From the NCBI GenBank assembly GCA_951812925.1, contig OX638368.1, forward strand, positions 125,821,309-125,885,308: a stretch of 64,000 bases of DNA. Direction: 5' to 3'. Shown here in pieces: positions 34,116 through 47,128 of the stretch. The notes below the pieces were generated by a model, which saw nothing but the letters and a program-made list of their open reading frames with translations, did no database searches and was not told the origin of the DNA. Within the stretch, counting starts at the first letter, position 1, and each line of letters starts with the position of its first letter. Both the position numbers and the translations under genes were made by a program. Source of the DNA: Calliopum simillimum (lineage: Eukaryota; Arthropoda; Insecta; Diptera; Lauxaniidae).

Positions 34116-35636
34116 GGCATTCTTAAATATTTTCAAAGGTTACAGAACTTCAAGACTTATCATGAATTTAACAAAATGAAATTAACATAATGTTTCGAAT
34201 GAAATTGCTCCAGCATTACTTCAAATATTGCTGGGATCAACGTATGCTAAATGTAATGATTATATTTGGTGATTATCAGAAAACAGGTAACTATTACAAT
34301 TACCAACCTTTCCCGGAAATGGCTATTGAAGCACGGAATTTTCAAATAAACTACACATATTTTCCACAACGTATGAAGAACTTACATGGCTATCCACTTA
34401 AAACATATTCAATTCAAGTACGCCCTTCAACGTTGTTTTCGCAAAAGCCCAATGAAGAGTTGCGTATGATAGGTCATGCAGGGCGATTTATAACAACTTT
34501 TATAAAAAAACTGAACGCATCTTCGACACAAGTAGTTTTGGTAGAAATAAGAAAGCCAGTATATGCAAAATATTTTGATCAAATGGATGAAATGTTGCTC
34601 AATGGCACCATAGACATTTATACAACATTTGTGATAGATGATTTCCTCGCAGAAGACAATTTAAGGCTTTCCGATATAATTGGAGTAGGAAAACTACATG
34701 TAGTGGTGCCTGTGGCAAAAGCATATAATAGAAGTGAAATATTACAACGAATCTACACAGATGAAACTTATTTAATGATCTCTGAAGTCTATTTTGCATT
34801 TGTGTTCATTTCAGTGATTAGCATTTATCTGTGGGAAGAGAAACCCTCATTGTTTCTTATTTGCCTTGAATTACTTTTAACCTTCAATTTTCTATTGGAT
34901 CGACGAGCAAAAGTGTTTATAAAACGTCTAGGAAGCAAAATAAGGCTCCATGTGAAAATGATTTTTATCTTATTTTTCATTTATAATGTAATTGGCGATA
35001 TCTATTACAAAACGAACTTACAGACATTTTTTACGAATCCACCAATGAAACCGGAAATCAATAGTTTTGCAGATATAGAAACACATAGACTCAATATCAT
35101 GATCTTTGAACCTGTTCAGAAATATTTGGATCATATATATGCTAATGAGAGTTTTTTATCAGTGAATGATAACATTTGGATTCCAGTAATCGAATTTCGA
35201 TAATCATCTTTTTGAATACAATACATCAATGGACTATATTGTGTTCAATTCGATGTGGATAGTTTTGAATCAACATCAACAATATTTTCAAAAGAAAAAA
35301 TTTCGTACATCAAAGCAGCTGGCTTTGGGAGTCGATCTACTTTATAGATTTGCTTTGCATAAAACCTCGTATTTAATGGAACCACTCATCTTCTATATTG
35401 GTCAGTTGCAAAGTTCAGGTATAGGTAAGCAATGGTATGACTCAAGTTTCAATGATATGATTGAAGCTGGTCAACTGGACATAAACGATAAAAGTGTAAT
35501 TGAAAAGATAAAAGCGATTACAGTTGAGGATTTGAAGTGGCAGTGGAAGGTTTTCTTTATGGGGCTTGGAATGAGTTGCATATGTTTTATCTTTGAATTA
35601 CTGTATTTTAAATTGAAAATTAAAATTAAAATTTAA
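34116..35636 (+). pseudogene. Divergent ionotropic receptor pseudogene, copy 5, 5' end lost
   Basis: Homology begins at codons for FLNIFKGYRTSRLI, about residue 120 of an intact copy; promoter, signal peptide and N-terminus are missing. A small deletion near 34170 shifts the frame, then the frame reads cleanly from 34190 through S1 (GRFITTFIKKLNAS), M1, M2 (HVKMIFILFFIYNVIG) and part of S2. An 8-nt deletion near 35185 ends the frame at 35203. Homology then continues in another frame to M3 and the stop at 35636. It is closest to copy 3. It is the B half of the second B-C block. Confidence 0.9.
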
Positions 35637-37298
35637 GTCAGATAACTTGGATCATTAAAAACTAAAGATAATATTTTGCTCAGGCAAAAGATTGGTGGAA
35701 TATATGTGATTTTGGGGCTTTGGGCATTTAAAAACATGGACTAGAAGAGATATCTATTGGTTTTACCTATGCAAGATTTACGTTTTAAATATGCTTTACC
35801 TTTGTTTATTACAGTCAATTTGTTTCGATTGATTGGTTATTGTTATTACCCGTAGTATGCTATTTTCGACAATATATCCCAATTTACATACATATATTAT
35901 CCTAGCCGGGTCGAAAGGGTTAATACGTTTTTTTAATTTAAATATGTGTAATATTTTTGAAAATAATTCTTTATTATATATTATATTATTCGTAAGAAGA
36001 ATTTATGTAATACACCATACATTTTTACTGTGAGACCAAAAATGTTTTTCCCGGTTTTGCCCCTATGGCAAATATTGCTATGTTTTTAAACGACTAAAGT
36101 AGCAAGTTTTTTATACATTATCAGAATCTTTATTCGATCTTAAGCCCATGTACCACTAAAGTATTTTGTGATCCGGCTATGGTGTTTTTCGAGGAAAATT
36201 GGGGTTACAGAATGTTGGGCGTGGCATGCACACGTACAAAAACAAACTTAAGGTGCTGTATGCGCTAATTGCTTTAAAAACAACAATTTATATATTTACC
36301 TCCTACGTTTCGTTGATATGAATATGAACAAACTAACATTTGGCCTAATTACAACTACAATATAAAGTAATTTTTGTTCATAAAGAAATTCTAATGACTG
36401 TATGATTGTTGGTTGGGTTATCTAAAGAAAAGGAGCCAATACAGATTTTGTTTGTATGGGAGGTGACACGCCTCCTTGTCAGAGTTTCCTAGCAGGCTTA
36501 TATTATTCGAAGTTTTTATAGGAAATATGGTTGGATTATTTCAAGTAATGCTTGCATTATAGAATTTTGAAGATTTTTCTTGTATGGGAGGTGCCTCGCC
36601 CTCTTGTCCGAATTTGAAAATTTTCCTTAAGACTTGACCTATACTATTCGTAGAAATTGTATGAAATTTGGTTCGATTATCTCAGATAGCACTCTCAGTA
36701 TAGAGTTTTTAGGATTTTGCTTGCGTTGAAGGTGCCACGCCCACATGTTCAAATTCATATGTTATTTGGTTGCAGTACAGTGGTTGATGCCATGTGTGCC
36801 GCTTTGTACATACTTATCAAATCTCATCCATGCACGTTAAATAGTTTCATAGATATGATGATTTTTTGTCTCACGGTGGACATTTCTGTTGAAATGTATG
36901 GTTTAAGCAAAACTTAAAAAAAAACAGGTGGCAGCCCTGGAAGTTTTTGTACAATTTTTAAAAAAGTTTACCTGAGCGATTTTGAAACCCAAAATTTGAA
37001 TTAAGTCACAAAAAATAGAATTTAAACAATATTTTAGAATGTAACCAGGTGGCGGACCTAAAAAATTAACGTTGGATTATTAAAAAGTTTAAAGTGTTTT
37101 AGGACTAAAACTAAATATTTTCTGAACTTTAATGTGGTATTTGTGAAAACAAAATCTTTTACAGAAGCAACATCCAATATTTCCGTAAATATTTTACTTT
37201 AAGATTGCTTTTCCAGAAATTACTTCTAATTTCATGATGTCGACGCAATAAATTTAAAATGGCTAAACGAATATACAAGAAATCAATATGTTATCCTG
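35637..37298. other. Spacer of second B-C block (uninterrupted paralogue of 19830-25898)
   Basis: It aligns in order with the spacer between copies 3 and 4 but lacks the insertions at 20472-21152 and 21547-22000 and the 22070-25380 segment with the minisatellite. Noncoding. Confidence 0.8.
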
Positions 37299-37444
37299 AT
37301 TATATATAATTTAAGACTATTAATAGGAAATTGCACTTAACCTTAGTATATCTAAAGTGCTATGCTCCCTAAAAAAAAAAAAAAAAAAAAATTAAACGAA
37401 GTCCATTTATTCTCGTACGAATCAGCAGACAGTTACATAGTAAA
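37299..37444 (+). promoter_or_regulatory. Conserved upstream block of receptor copy 6
   Basis: TATATATAATTTAAGACTAT, ATTAATAGGAAATTGCACTT, a long poly-A tract, then the leader TTCTCGTACGAATCAGCAGA..GTAAA before the ATG at 37445. Confidence 0.6.
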
Positions 37445-39291
37445 ATGTTGACGCGCCAACAGGTAGCATGGATCAGTTGTATATTCCTCATACCAGCCAA
37501 GTACGTGGTGGTGAACGCTGTGCAAGTGCCAGCACAATATTCATTGACAAATCTGTTGGAAAAAATAAACCAAGAAAAACATTTTGAAACGCTCTTAACA
37601 GCACAAGAACAAGAACATCATTGCCTGGAAGAGGATAAATTCATATTATCATATGACAAGCCCAAACTTTTGTTTGATAGCTTGAGTGCACCGATTGCAT
37701 TGAGATAGCTAGATAATAATGAGGTTTTGGGAATAATATGCATAAAGGCAATCAAATATTCATCGGGTCTTCAAAAATTCTTAAATATTTTCAAAGGTTA
37801 CAGAACTTCAAGAATTATCATATACTTGAAACAAAATGAAACTGACAGAAAGGCAAAAACGAAATTGCTCCAGCGTTACTTCAAATATTGCTGGTCCCAA
37901 CGCATGCTAAATGTATAATTATATTTGGTGATTATCAGCAAACCGGTGACTATTACAATTACCAACCTTTCCCGGAATTGGCTATTGAAGCACGGAATTT
38001 TAAAATCAACTACACATATTTTCCACAACGTATGAAGAACTTACATGGCTATCCACTTAAAACGTATTCATTTCATCTGCGCCCTTCAACGTTGTTTTAT
38101 CGGAAACAAAATGGCGAATTGACTATGATAGGTACTACAGGTCGATTTAGCACAACTTTTGTAAGAAAACTGAATGCATCTTTGACACAAGTTAATCCGG
38201 TGGAAACGAGAAAGCCTATATATCCAGAATATATGGATCAAATGCTTAAAATGTTGCTCAATGGCACCGTTGATATTTGTGCAGCACTTGTAGCAGAAAA
38301 TTTGTTTTCAAAATGGAATTTAAGGATGTCCGATACAATCGGAGTTGAAAGGCTGTATGCTGTGGTGCCTGTGGCAAAAGCATATAATAGAAGTGAAATG
38401 TTTCAACGAATCTACACAGATGAAACTATTTTAATGTTCTCTTATGCCTATTTTGCATTTGTGTTAATTTCAGTGATAAGTATTTACCTTTGGGAAGAGA
38501 AACCCTCATTGCTTCTAATTTGTCTTGAATTGCTATCAAACTACAATTTTCTATTAGATCGAAGAGGAAAATTGTTTATGAAACGCCTAGGGAGCAAAAT
38601 AAAGCTTCATGTGAACATGTTATTTATCTTATTTGTCATTTACAATCAAATTTGCGAAAACGGTTTCAAGACAAACTTACAAGCATATTTTACGAATCCT
38701 CTAATGAAACCGGAAATCAATAGCTTTTTAGATATAGAAAAACATAAACTTAATATCATGATCTTTGAACCTGTGCAGAAGTACTTGAATTATATGTATG
38801 CTAATGAAAGTTTTCTACCAGTGAATGATAACATTTGGATACCAGTAGTCAATTTAACGCTTTTCGATAATCATATTTTTGAATACAACACATCAGTGGC
38901 GTATATTGTTCCAAGTTCTATTTGGGCTATTCTGAATCAACAACAGAAATATTTTCAAAAGAATAAATTTCGCATATTAAAGCAGCTGGCTTTGGGAGTC
39001 GACTTTCCTTCTAGATTGGCCTTGCATGAGGACTCCTTTCTTATGGAACCTGTCAACACCTACATTGGTCAGTTGCAAAGTTCAGGTATTAATGCGCAAT
39101 GGTATGCCTCAATTTTCAATGATATGATTGAAGCTGGTGAACTAGACATAAACGATAAAAGTGTAATTGAAAATATGCAAGCGATTACCGTTGAGGATTT
39201 GAAGTCGTATTGGAAGTTTTTCGTTATGGGGCTTGGAATGAGTTGCATATGTTTTATCTTGGAATTACTGTATTTTAAATGTAAAATATAA
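37445..39291 (+). pseudogene. Divergent ionotropic receptor pseudogene, copy 6
   Basis: Starts MLTRQQVAWISCIFLIPAKY. There is an in-frame TAG at 37706-37708 (codon 88, where copies 4 and 8 have CAG/CAA in GQL). A 1-nt deletion near 37912 (LNV followed by TAA; copy 4 reads LNVMIIFGDY) shifts the frame. After it, 1.4 kb reads without fault to the stop at 39289-39291: S1 from GRFSTTFVRKLNAS, M1 FAFVLISVISIYLW, M2 HVNMLFILFVIYNQIC, M3 FVMGLGMSCICFILELLYF. It is very close to copy 4, so both lesions are young. A protein from the long 3' frame would lack a signal peptide. Confidence 0.9.
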
Positions 39292-40767
39292 GTTTAAGTT
39301 AGATTGCTTGGATCATTATAAAATAAGAGATAATATTCTGCTTACTCAAAAGGTTCGTGGACTATATTTGATTTTGGGGCCTTGAGCATTTAAAAACATA
39401 GATGAGTAGAGATATTGCTTTTGCTTATGAAGGATTTACTTTTTTAACAAAGTTTGGCCTTCTTTATTACAATCAGTTTGTTCTACTAAACGTGGAACAT
39501 CACATGTTTTTTAGGTTTTAATTATTACTCGTAGTATACTTTTTCCGATATTAATGCATTTTTGTGTTTCAGATATAAAAATAATACTTTATTTGTACTG
39601 TAATTAAATAAACAAATAATATATGTTTTCGTGTTTAATAAAAGAATGGAAATAAAATTATTGAAAATGTTAATAATTTTTATCAAAACCTAACACTTTC
39701 CGGTGTGCGTTGCTACATTTTGTCTTGTACGAATAGCAGAGCATCTCCATTTAAATTAAACTAAAGAATGTAAATTGTCCCAATGCAATTTAAATACGTA
39801 CCAAAGCTCATAAATTTGCGTTAAATAGTTTCAAAGGTATGAAATTTGTTTATTTGTCCCGATACTCTTAATACATGTATCAAGTCTCATCCATGTTCAT
39901 GATATATTTTCAGAGGTATGATAAATAAAATTTTTTTTGGAAACACGAAAAAGAAAGAAAAAAAAAAAATAAACATTTGCTTTAGTTTTGGTTCCGACAT
40001 CTAAGGGAGGACCCTTGGTTGAAAAAAAATTTTTTATATTAAATTGACGTAAAAAATTATGAAATGCGTTGAAAAAATTTAAAAAAAAATTGAGAATCTG
40101 CACGAAAAGAAAAATTATATTTGATAATAATTTAAAACCTTTAAAATGATGTATGATTCAAGATGGAATTCGGTCGCTAGATGAGAGTTTTTGGCTTTTG
40201 AACGCCAGCATCTTACGAAAAAAGAGTTTTAAAATGCTTAAAATCGTTTAAGAAATACGTGTGAATTTTTTTGGAGTTTTTTGAAACTTTTTTTTTTTAA
40301 TTTTTTGCAAAAATTACACAGGTTTACAAATAAAAAAAATGTCATGGCGTTTTGACCAGACTATGTGCTTCTTATGGACTTTGACGTCTTCCAGAACGTC
40401 TGAGAAAAAAGATTTCAAGGTCATATTGAGGTCAAAATTGGGTTCATGTGTCGTTTAGTGATAAATCCGCTAAAACTCTTAAACTAATTTTTTATCATTG
40501 ATTTCTTAGTCCTTAAAAAGAATTTGTGATCAAAAATGGTATCTCGGACCTATTTTCAGAGATATAGCCATCGGAAGATCCGGATATATCTTCTACGAAA
40601 ATCGCTATAAGTTAAGAACTCCTGGATGGATTTGGAAAATATTGGTTTAATATGAAAGGCAAAAAAAAAATTTCAGCAGGTACACTTGGCGTGTTTTGCT
40701 TCATATACTAAATCCTCAAAAAGACCAATTGGCCGGGACAAATAAATCTGTGTGATATCGGCGTATA
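39292..40767. other. 3' flank of copy 6, then unassigned repeat DNA
   Basis: 39292-39900 matches the flank of copy 4. About 40000-40300 matches 63480-63690 in inverted orientation (gtcgctagatgagagttttt; ttcgtaagatgc inverse). No coding region. Confidence 0.6.
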
Positions 40768-41608
40768 GGCACGGTGATACGGAAGAAAATTATTTACGCA
40801 TAAAAGTGTCGCTAAAATCGGTTGATATGAAAAAATTTGTGTTTTTTTGCTGATTCAGAATCTGTTTTTAGCGAAATCCTATCAAATCCCAATTAAAAGT
40901 TATACTAAAAATACCTTTTAATAAGTATTAAAGGGAATTCTCCAATTAAAAATATGTTATGTTACATACATACATACATATATGTTGTATATATATGACA
41001 AGTGCACTATCATATTAAAGGATATTTAACGAAGATTTCAAAAAGAATTACAAAAAGCTATAGTAATAGGACCTTTTTCATACTAAAATGGCCATCAAAG
41101 TCAAAAAATGGGGAAAAAAAATTAAAATATCAATTTTAAAGGTCCAGAACTTTGCGAAATCCTTTTAAACCCTATAAACCATATACACTATCTGGAAGCT
41201 CTTACAATTAGCTAAATCGTTGCCATAGAAATATTTTCCCTAAAACGTTAGGGTGATCCAAGAAAATTCTTTTTTCTGAAAAGAGGCAGAAAATCAGTTT
41301 TAACCCTATAACTCCTTAGGGGTACATTTTAGACCCCCTCCGGGTAAAATTTTTTGTATACCTAGGGCTCCCCTATTACCTCCCAGAAGCTTCGTAACAT
41401 TATGAAAATGTAACAACATATATTTGATTGAAGAATTCCAAAAAAACATTATTAAAAGGTATTTTTAGTATAACTTTTGAAGGGGATCTGATAGGATTTC
41501 GCTAAAAACAGATTCTGAATCAGCAAAAAAACACAAATTTTTTCATATCAACCGATTTAAGCGACACTTTTATACGTAAATAATTTTGTTCCGTATCACC
41601 GTGTAGGT
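40768..41608. repeat. Foldback element, arms about 155 bp
   Basis: Arms 40768-40925 and 41450-41608 are inverse copies (gtgtcgctaaaatcggttga; gctgattcagaatctgtttt; ttatactaaaaatacctttt). The interior of about 520 bp is noncoding. Confidence 0.85.
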
Positions 41609-41611
41609 GTA

Positions 41612-41785
41612 TCGAGGAATTTTTGCAGCAAGTGACTATGTCGTTAATAAATATACTGAAAAGTATTGGACCCAGTATTAAGCTTTGAGGAACACCAGAC
41701 AGAGTATGTTTTAGCTCAGACGTAGAATTTTTTGTTAAAATCTCTGCTGACGATTTGCTATATGGGTGATTCTTAGATAAGTGTG
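41612..41785 (-). pseudogene. Non-LTR retrotransposon reverse transcriptase fragment
   Basis: On the minus strand the frame reads LSGVPQSLILGPILFSIFIN, then DIVTCC, matching the S-G-V-P-Q-G-S-x-L-G-P-x-L-F-x-x-F-I-N-D block of Jockey-type RTs (the conserved Gly after Gln is changed). The frame then runs into the foldback arm. It is a small remnant. Confidence 0.75.
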
Positions 41786-42264
41786 CTTTTTCGAGTTGTA
41801 AAATTGGCAGATAATTTTTTTGGATTTTTGCAAGTTTCTTCATGCTATCTTGTGTAAACACACTCTTAAAACTCACCTTTTAAGTAGATCAACTACAAGT
41901 GTGAATTTACGGCTTTGAGGTCAAAATTAAGAAATTTTGCTGCCACGTTTGTGACCAAATTGCCACGTTTGTGACATTTTAGCCACAGTATGAAAAAATT
42001 ATGGTTTTTAAGCGTTTGGATGAGAGATATATTGCATATAATGACAAATTTACACTTCAAGACTAATTTTGCAAAAGTGTCATGTCTCCAGTGGTCCATT
42101 TTTTTATACCCTACCGCCCTAAAGATCAACTATGGTTTCCTGTCCTCTGTTTTTATAGCCGTTTATGGTGGATTAGGATCTCCAAATTACGAATCTGATC
42201 TTGATTTTTTTCTATTACATCAGTTTTCTTAGTTATCCTTGCTCAAAAGTGAAAAAATCACAGT

Positions 42265-42935
42265 TTTGACATCTACTTAACAAAAACAGCAACAAATAAA
42301 ATTAATTTTTGTTAATGGATTCAGACAGCCGAATTTATTATGAACAAGACATAAGTTACCGTTTTTCAATTGGATTCCTAGTTTCCGAGTTATAAGCCTT
42401 TAAAAAAAGGATATCTCTCAATAACACACAAAGGATTTTCTGGACCGAAAAATAAATAAAAATGGTAAGTTTTATTATTTTTATCAAAAATATAATTTAT
42501 CACAAAAATTTTAAGCCCTTGCAGACTAAAATCGGTTGAAAAAATAAGGCTCTATTGTAGATTTAGTGAATGCACAGATGAAATTTTGATTCCGTTAATT
42601 TGCAGAGCAGTAGTTTAGTAGGGTCATTCACTAAATCTAGCGTAGAACTGTCATTTTTTATGCGATTATGGTCTGCAAGGTCACGAAATTTTTGTAATTA
42701 AATATGTTATTGATAAAAATAATAAAACTTGTTTTTTTGTAACTTTTCGGTCTCGAAAAATCCTTTGTGTGTTATCGAAAGATATCCTTATTTTAAACGC
42801 TTATAACTCGGAAGCTGGGAATCCAATTGAAAAACGGTAAATTATTTCTTGTTGTCAATAAATTTGGCTGTCTGAATCCATTGACAAAAATTAATTTTAC
42901 TTGTTGTTGTTTTTGTTCTATAGCTTTAAGTAGAT
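42265..42935. repeat. Long hairpin, arms about 280 bp
   Basis: 42265-42570 and 42630-42935 are inverse copies (ggattcagacagccgaattt / aaatttggctgtctgaatcc; ttttcaattggattcc / ggaatccaattgaaaa; cacacaaaggattttc / gaaaaatcctttgtgtg) around a short centre. RNA from it would fold into a long duplex. Confidence 0.85.
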
Positions 42936-43424
42936 ATGGAACCCCCTATCAATTTCAATACTTACAACTTTCATGGCATTTAAATGTGGATACAGTGGGA
43001 TCAGCTGCGCGAGACACTTCGTGGTGAGTAGTTCATATAGTTTTAGTTGCAATTATGTCTAGTGTGTGGGATTTTTAAAATAAATTTGGGAATGTAAACG
43101 ACTAACTGTATTGCATATATTTCGAGAGGCAGCAGAGCGGTGAGTATTTAATACAGCTTCATGGTGTATTATTGAATGTGATTTCGTTTTCGGATGAATA
43201 TGAGCACGAGTAAACATGTTGTTTCGTTTCGTGGCATTTTTATTCGGTATATACCGAAAGGGGAGGTTACTAGTTATGATTCTTCAAATGAAGGTGAAGA
43301 AAATATTTTATTCCAAGATGAATCTGCGTTGGATGTGGAGAAAACTATGCACAAACCACTAAACCAAATAATTGGATCCAATGCGTAATGTGCCGTATTT
43401 TTTTAAAATCTCTTTTAATACTGG
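42936..43424. other. Unassigned DNA before BEL insertion
   Basis: A 64-codon frame (43194-43388, MNMSTSKHVVSF..) has no recognised domain. Its acidic stretch (DSSNEGEENILFQDES) is not enough for a call. It ends just before the 5' LTR. Confidence 0.35.
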
Positions 43425-43747
43425 TGTTTATGAAAAATATTAAGTTTTATCCTAAGTTTATTTGACTAGAATTTGAATTCTTTAATTTTGAAAATTTTGC
43501 TATTTAATAATTTAGTTTACACCGCCACTGGTTGTTTTTTTCTACTATTTAAAGAACCGTAAAATCATTCGAGTAATTCTTCTTTCTATTTTGCTTTTCA
43601 CCTAACTGTTAAATCATACGATTCTAATACTCTCAGTGGCGCATAGCAATGTAACATTTTAAGCTAGTCATAAGAAATTTGACAAAAATAAATTAGTCTG
43701 TTATGAAACGTTAAACTCAACGCAACTACTTAGTTTGTTCTTAGACA
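43425..43747 (+). repeat. 5' LTR of BEL/Pao element
   Basis: Begins TGTTTATGAAAAATATT and ends TTCTTAGACA (TG..CA). By eye it is identical to the 3' LTR apart from one T in a T-run (7 versus 6). Confidence 0.95.
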
Positions 43748-43752
43748 TTTTT

Positions 43753-43770
43753 TGGTGACCCCGACGTGAT
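43753..43770 (+). promoter_or_regulatory. Candidate primer binding site
   Basis: TGGTGACCCCGACGTGAT lies 5 bp after the 5' LTR. This wording is typical of the start of the internal region in dipteran BEL elements; the tRNA was not determined. Confidence 0.6.
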
Positions 43771-44156
43771 CGCTGTCGCGTTAAAGAGAGTTAAATTTTA
43801 TTTTCTATTACCGCGCTTAATAGTAAAAAACAAAAACAAAATTGTGTGTTTTAATTGTGGCTGCTTATTACTGCGCATAGTAAAAAAAAAAAACATTGTG
43901 TATATATATATTGTTGTTGCGTTGAAAACATACATACGAGCATAACTGTTTGCAAATTCTTTTGCCCAGCTGCATAAAGCTTCACATACAACTTGTGAAA
44001 AAACAAAAAAAACTAAAATAGTGTTTTAACTATCGAAGTGCTCCTCAACTGGATTTTGTTAAAAAAACTAAAAAAGTGTTTTTACTGTTGAAGTGCTCCT
44101 CAACTGGATTTTATTATAAAAATTAAATTGGGTAAAAAAAACTTCCTAAGTAATTA

Positions 44157-47128
44157 TGGCTACCATCGATACTCTACGGAATAAAATAACCTATCTAAAG
44201 GGAACTGCCTCCAGGAACGTGATACTGAATTAAAAGAATTTGAGAAATATTTTTAAATGAAAGCTAGGTTAAGTGAAATTATTGATTGCAAGCTGCTTGC
44301 TGCAAATGTTAATAGTGATCCCCTCAACTCAACAACAACGCATCAAGATGCTATGCAGAAACTGTTGGAGTCCCAAACATCTTTTTTGGAAAAATTGACA
44401 GCGCTACAACCGCCATTAGCAAATGTTGGTGCTACGACTTCGTCACCTACCGCGAACACCGCTGCCCCAGCTGCTGATATACGACTTCCTAAGCTGAATA
44501 TTCCAATATTTGAAGGTAACTACTCTGAATTTAGATCATTCTTTGATTTATTCAACAGCTCAGTGCATAACAACCATACATTGACTGCATCACAGAAGTT
44601 TCAATATCTGAAAGGGTTGTTAAAGGGTGAGCCTGCCATGCTTATACGACATCTTGCTGTGTCAGATCAAAACTACGAGGAAGCCATAAAAAAGATTCAA
44701 GATCGTTATGATAAGCCTTCACTGGTTATTGATTCTTTAATCGAAACATTTTTATCTATATCTAAAGCAGATGACTCTCAAGGTCTTCGAAACGTATCGA
44801 ATATTGCTGATGAAGTTATACGTGGGCTTAGAGCGCAAGGCGAGGAAGCAGAGAAACGTGATCCGTGGCTGATACATCTTTTACTTAAAAAAGTCGATAG
44901 AGAAACTCATCATTCTTGGGCTGAGCATTGTAGTAAAACTACATTTCCTACGCTGGAGAATTTTATCATTTTCATCAATGAACGTTGTGATGCATTAGAA
45001 CGTGTTCCAACTCCAATTGAAAAGCAACGCGCTGGCGGAACACAATCTAAAATTAAATCCGTCAGAACTTATTCTGGCTACATGAAACGATCCTGTTTTG
45101 CGTGCTCTCAAGACCACCATCTTGCCTATTGCCCTACGTTTATCAAGATGTCTACGCCCAATCGCATAAATTTTGTAAAAGAGAAAAGATTGTGTTTTAA
45201 TTGTTTGAAGCAGGGACATTCAGTACAAAATTGTCCATCTAAACACCTTTGTGAATTTTGCAAAGGTCATCATCATTCTTATATTCATCTAGAGCGAAAT
45301 TCTAACTACAATACGGTCGCAGCTGCCATGGTGAAAAAAGTGGATTCTCTCCCCACTAAGGATGAGAAAAAATCGAGTGAACTGCCTAAAAAAGTCGAAG
45401 CTACAATAGATGCTGTAACTACATCAATCAATCTTGCTGCCACATCTGAGGTAAGAAATCTAAATATGCTTTTGCCCACTGCTAGGGTTTTTGTTAAGGA
45501 CAACATGGGTTGCTTCCAAGGCTGTAATATTCTATTGGACTCTGGATGCCAGAACACGTTGATTTCCGAGCGGTGTGCAAATAGACTTGGATTACAACGA
45601 TCTGCCTCTAAAATATTTATCCACGGATTGGGAAATAACAAGGCTGGTGCAACACGAGGTATAGTCGAGTTTCAGGTAAAATCTATTTATAATTCTGAAA
45701 GTGTTGTCATGCTAGCCCATGTTTTTAAGAGTCTTACATCTCAATTGCCATGTTCTTCGCTTACAATAAACTATTGGGAAGATATAAAAAATCTGTCTCT
45801 TGCTGATCCCAAATTTGATACTCCAAAGGATATTGACATTCTTGTAGGATATGACTATTTCTTTACTCTATTAAAAGAAGGGCGTATTGTTAAAAATGGT
45901 AATTTGCTAGCTCAAAATACAATCTTTGGCTATGTTGTTTGTGGAGGTTGTACGTCTGAAAACACCTTTAGTACTTGCCACATAATGACTCAAAATATAC
46001 CTGAAGTTGATTTGAACCAAACTTTGCAACTATTTTGGAAACTTGAAAGCGTCCCTCAGATGACTACTACTTTGACTGCTGAAGATCAGCAAGCTGAAGA
46101 CTTTTATAAATCTACTACTATCCGTGCTGATAGATATTTAGTCAGACTTCCATTTGTGAAAAATCCTGAAACTGGTAAATCCTATGCGGGGGCCTTAAGA
46201 CGACTACTGTCTATGGAAAGGAAATTTAAATCTAATCCTGATTTAAAACTATCCTATACAGAATTTATGAGTGAATACTTGTCACTGGGTCATATGAAAC
46301 TTGTTCCCCAGGAGGAAATAAATCGTCCGTCCGAAAACGTTTATTACTTGCCTCACCATGCTGTTCTTAGAGAAAATTCTTTAACCACAAAACTAAGAGT
46401 GGTATTTGATGGTTCTGCTAAATCATCTAATGGAAAATCGCTAAATGACAATTTACTAAAAGGACCAATTTTGCAACAAGACTTAATAGCTGTTCTTTTG
46501 AGATATCGTTGTAAGAAGTACTGCTTTTCGGCAGACATTCAACAAATGTTTCGAATGATAAATGTACAAGAATGTGATCAGGACTATCAGCGCATTTTAT
46601 GGCGAAATTCACCTAATGAGGAAGTTCAACATTATCGATTAACTACTGTAACTTATGGCACGCGTCCCGCACCCTATCTTTCTATTCGCACTCTCCTACA
46701 GCTGAGTGATGACGAGCATAATCGGTACCCTATGGCTAGTGAAGCTGTTAAAAATTCATTTTATGTTGACGATTGTATGGCAGGCTCCAATACCCTAAAA
46801 GAAGCTCAAGAGCTAGCAGAACAATTAAATAATTTGCTTACGGCTGACGGTTTCCACTTAAGGAAGTGGGCCACAAATCAGAGTAGTATTCTTCAAAAGA
46901 TTCCAGATAGTGAGAAAATTTATAGCATGGTCGATGTGCCATCGGATATGACAGTATGCCTCCTTGGCGTTATTTGGAATCCTATGACTGATTGTTTTTC
47001 GTATAAGGTAAAAGAAAATCAATATTGCCTTAACACCAAAAGGAACCTGCTTTCCGAGATTTCGAAAATTTTTGACCCACTTGGCTGGATATCACCTGCA
47101 ATTATAGCTGTGAAAATAATTACACAGC
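44157..47128 (+). pseudogene. BEL/Pao polyprotein: Gag, protease, reverse transcriptase (broken)
   Basis: The first Met is likely at 44157 (MATIDTLRNKI). A frame change follows near 44200, and a TAA at 44254-44256 interrupts LKEFEKYF before the long open frame that begins at 44257. That frame contains: Gag core from about residue 76; zinc knuckles from C280 (CFACSQDHHLAYC, CFNCLKQGHSVQNC); protease LLDSGCQNTLIS at about 427 (active-site D428); and RT with VVFDGSAKS, FSADIQQMF and YVDD at 836-839, followed by the thumb with LGVIWNP. It stops at the deletion junction (nominal stop at 47133). The element uses host Pol II transcription. Coding damage means it cannot move on its own. Confidence 0.93.

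Noticed and set aside
43194..43388. Small protein-coding gene just before the BEL 5' LTR
   Set aside because: 64 codons, no recognised domain, in a repeat-rich stretch; not supported.
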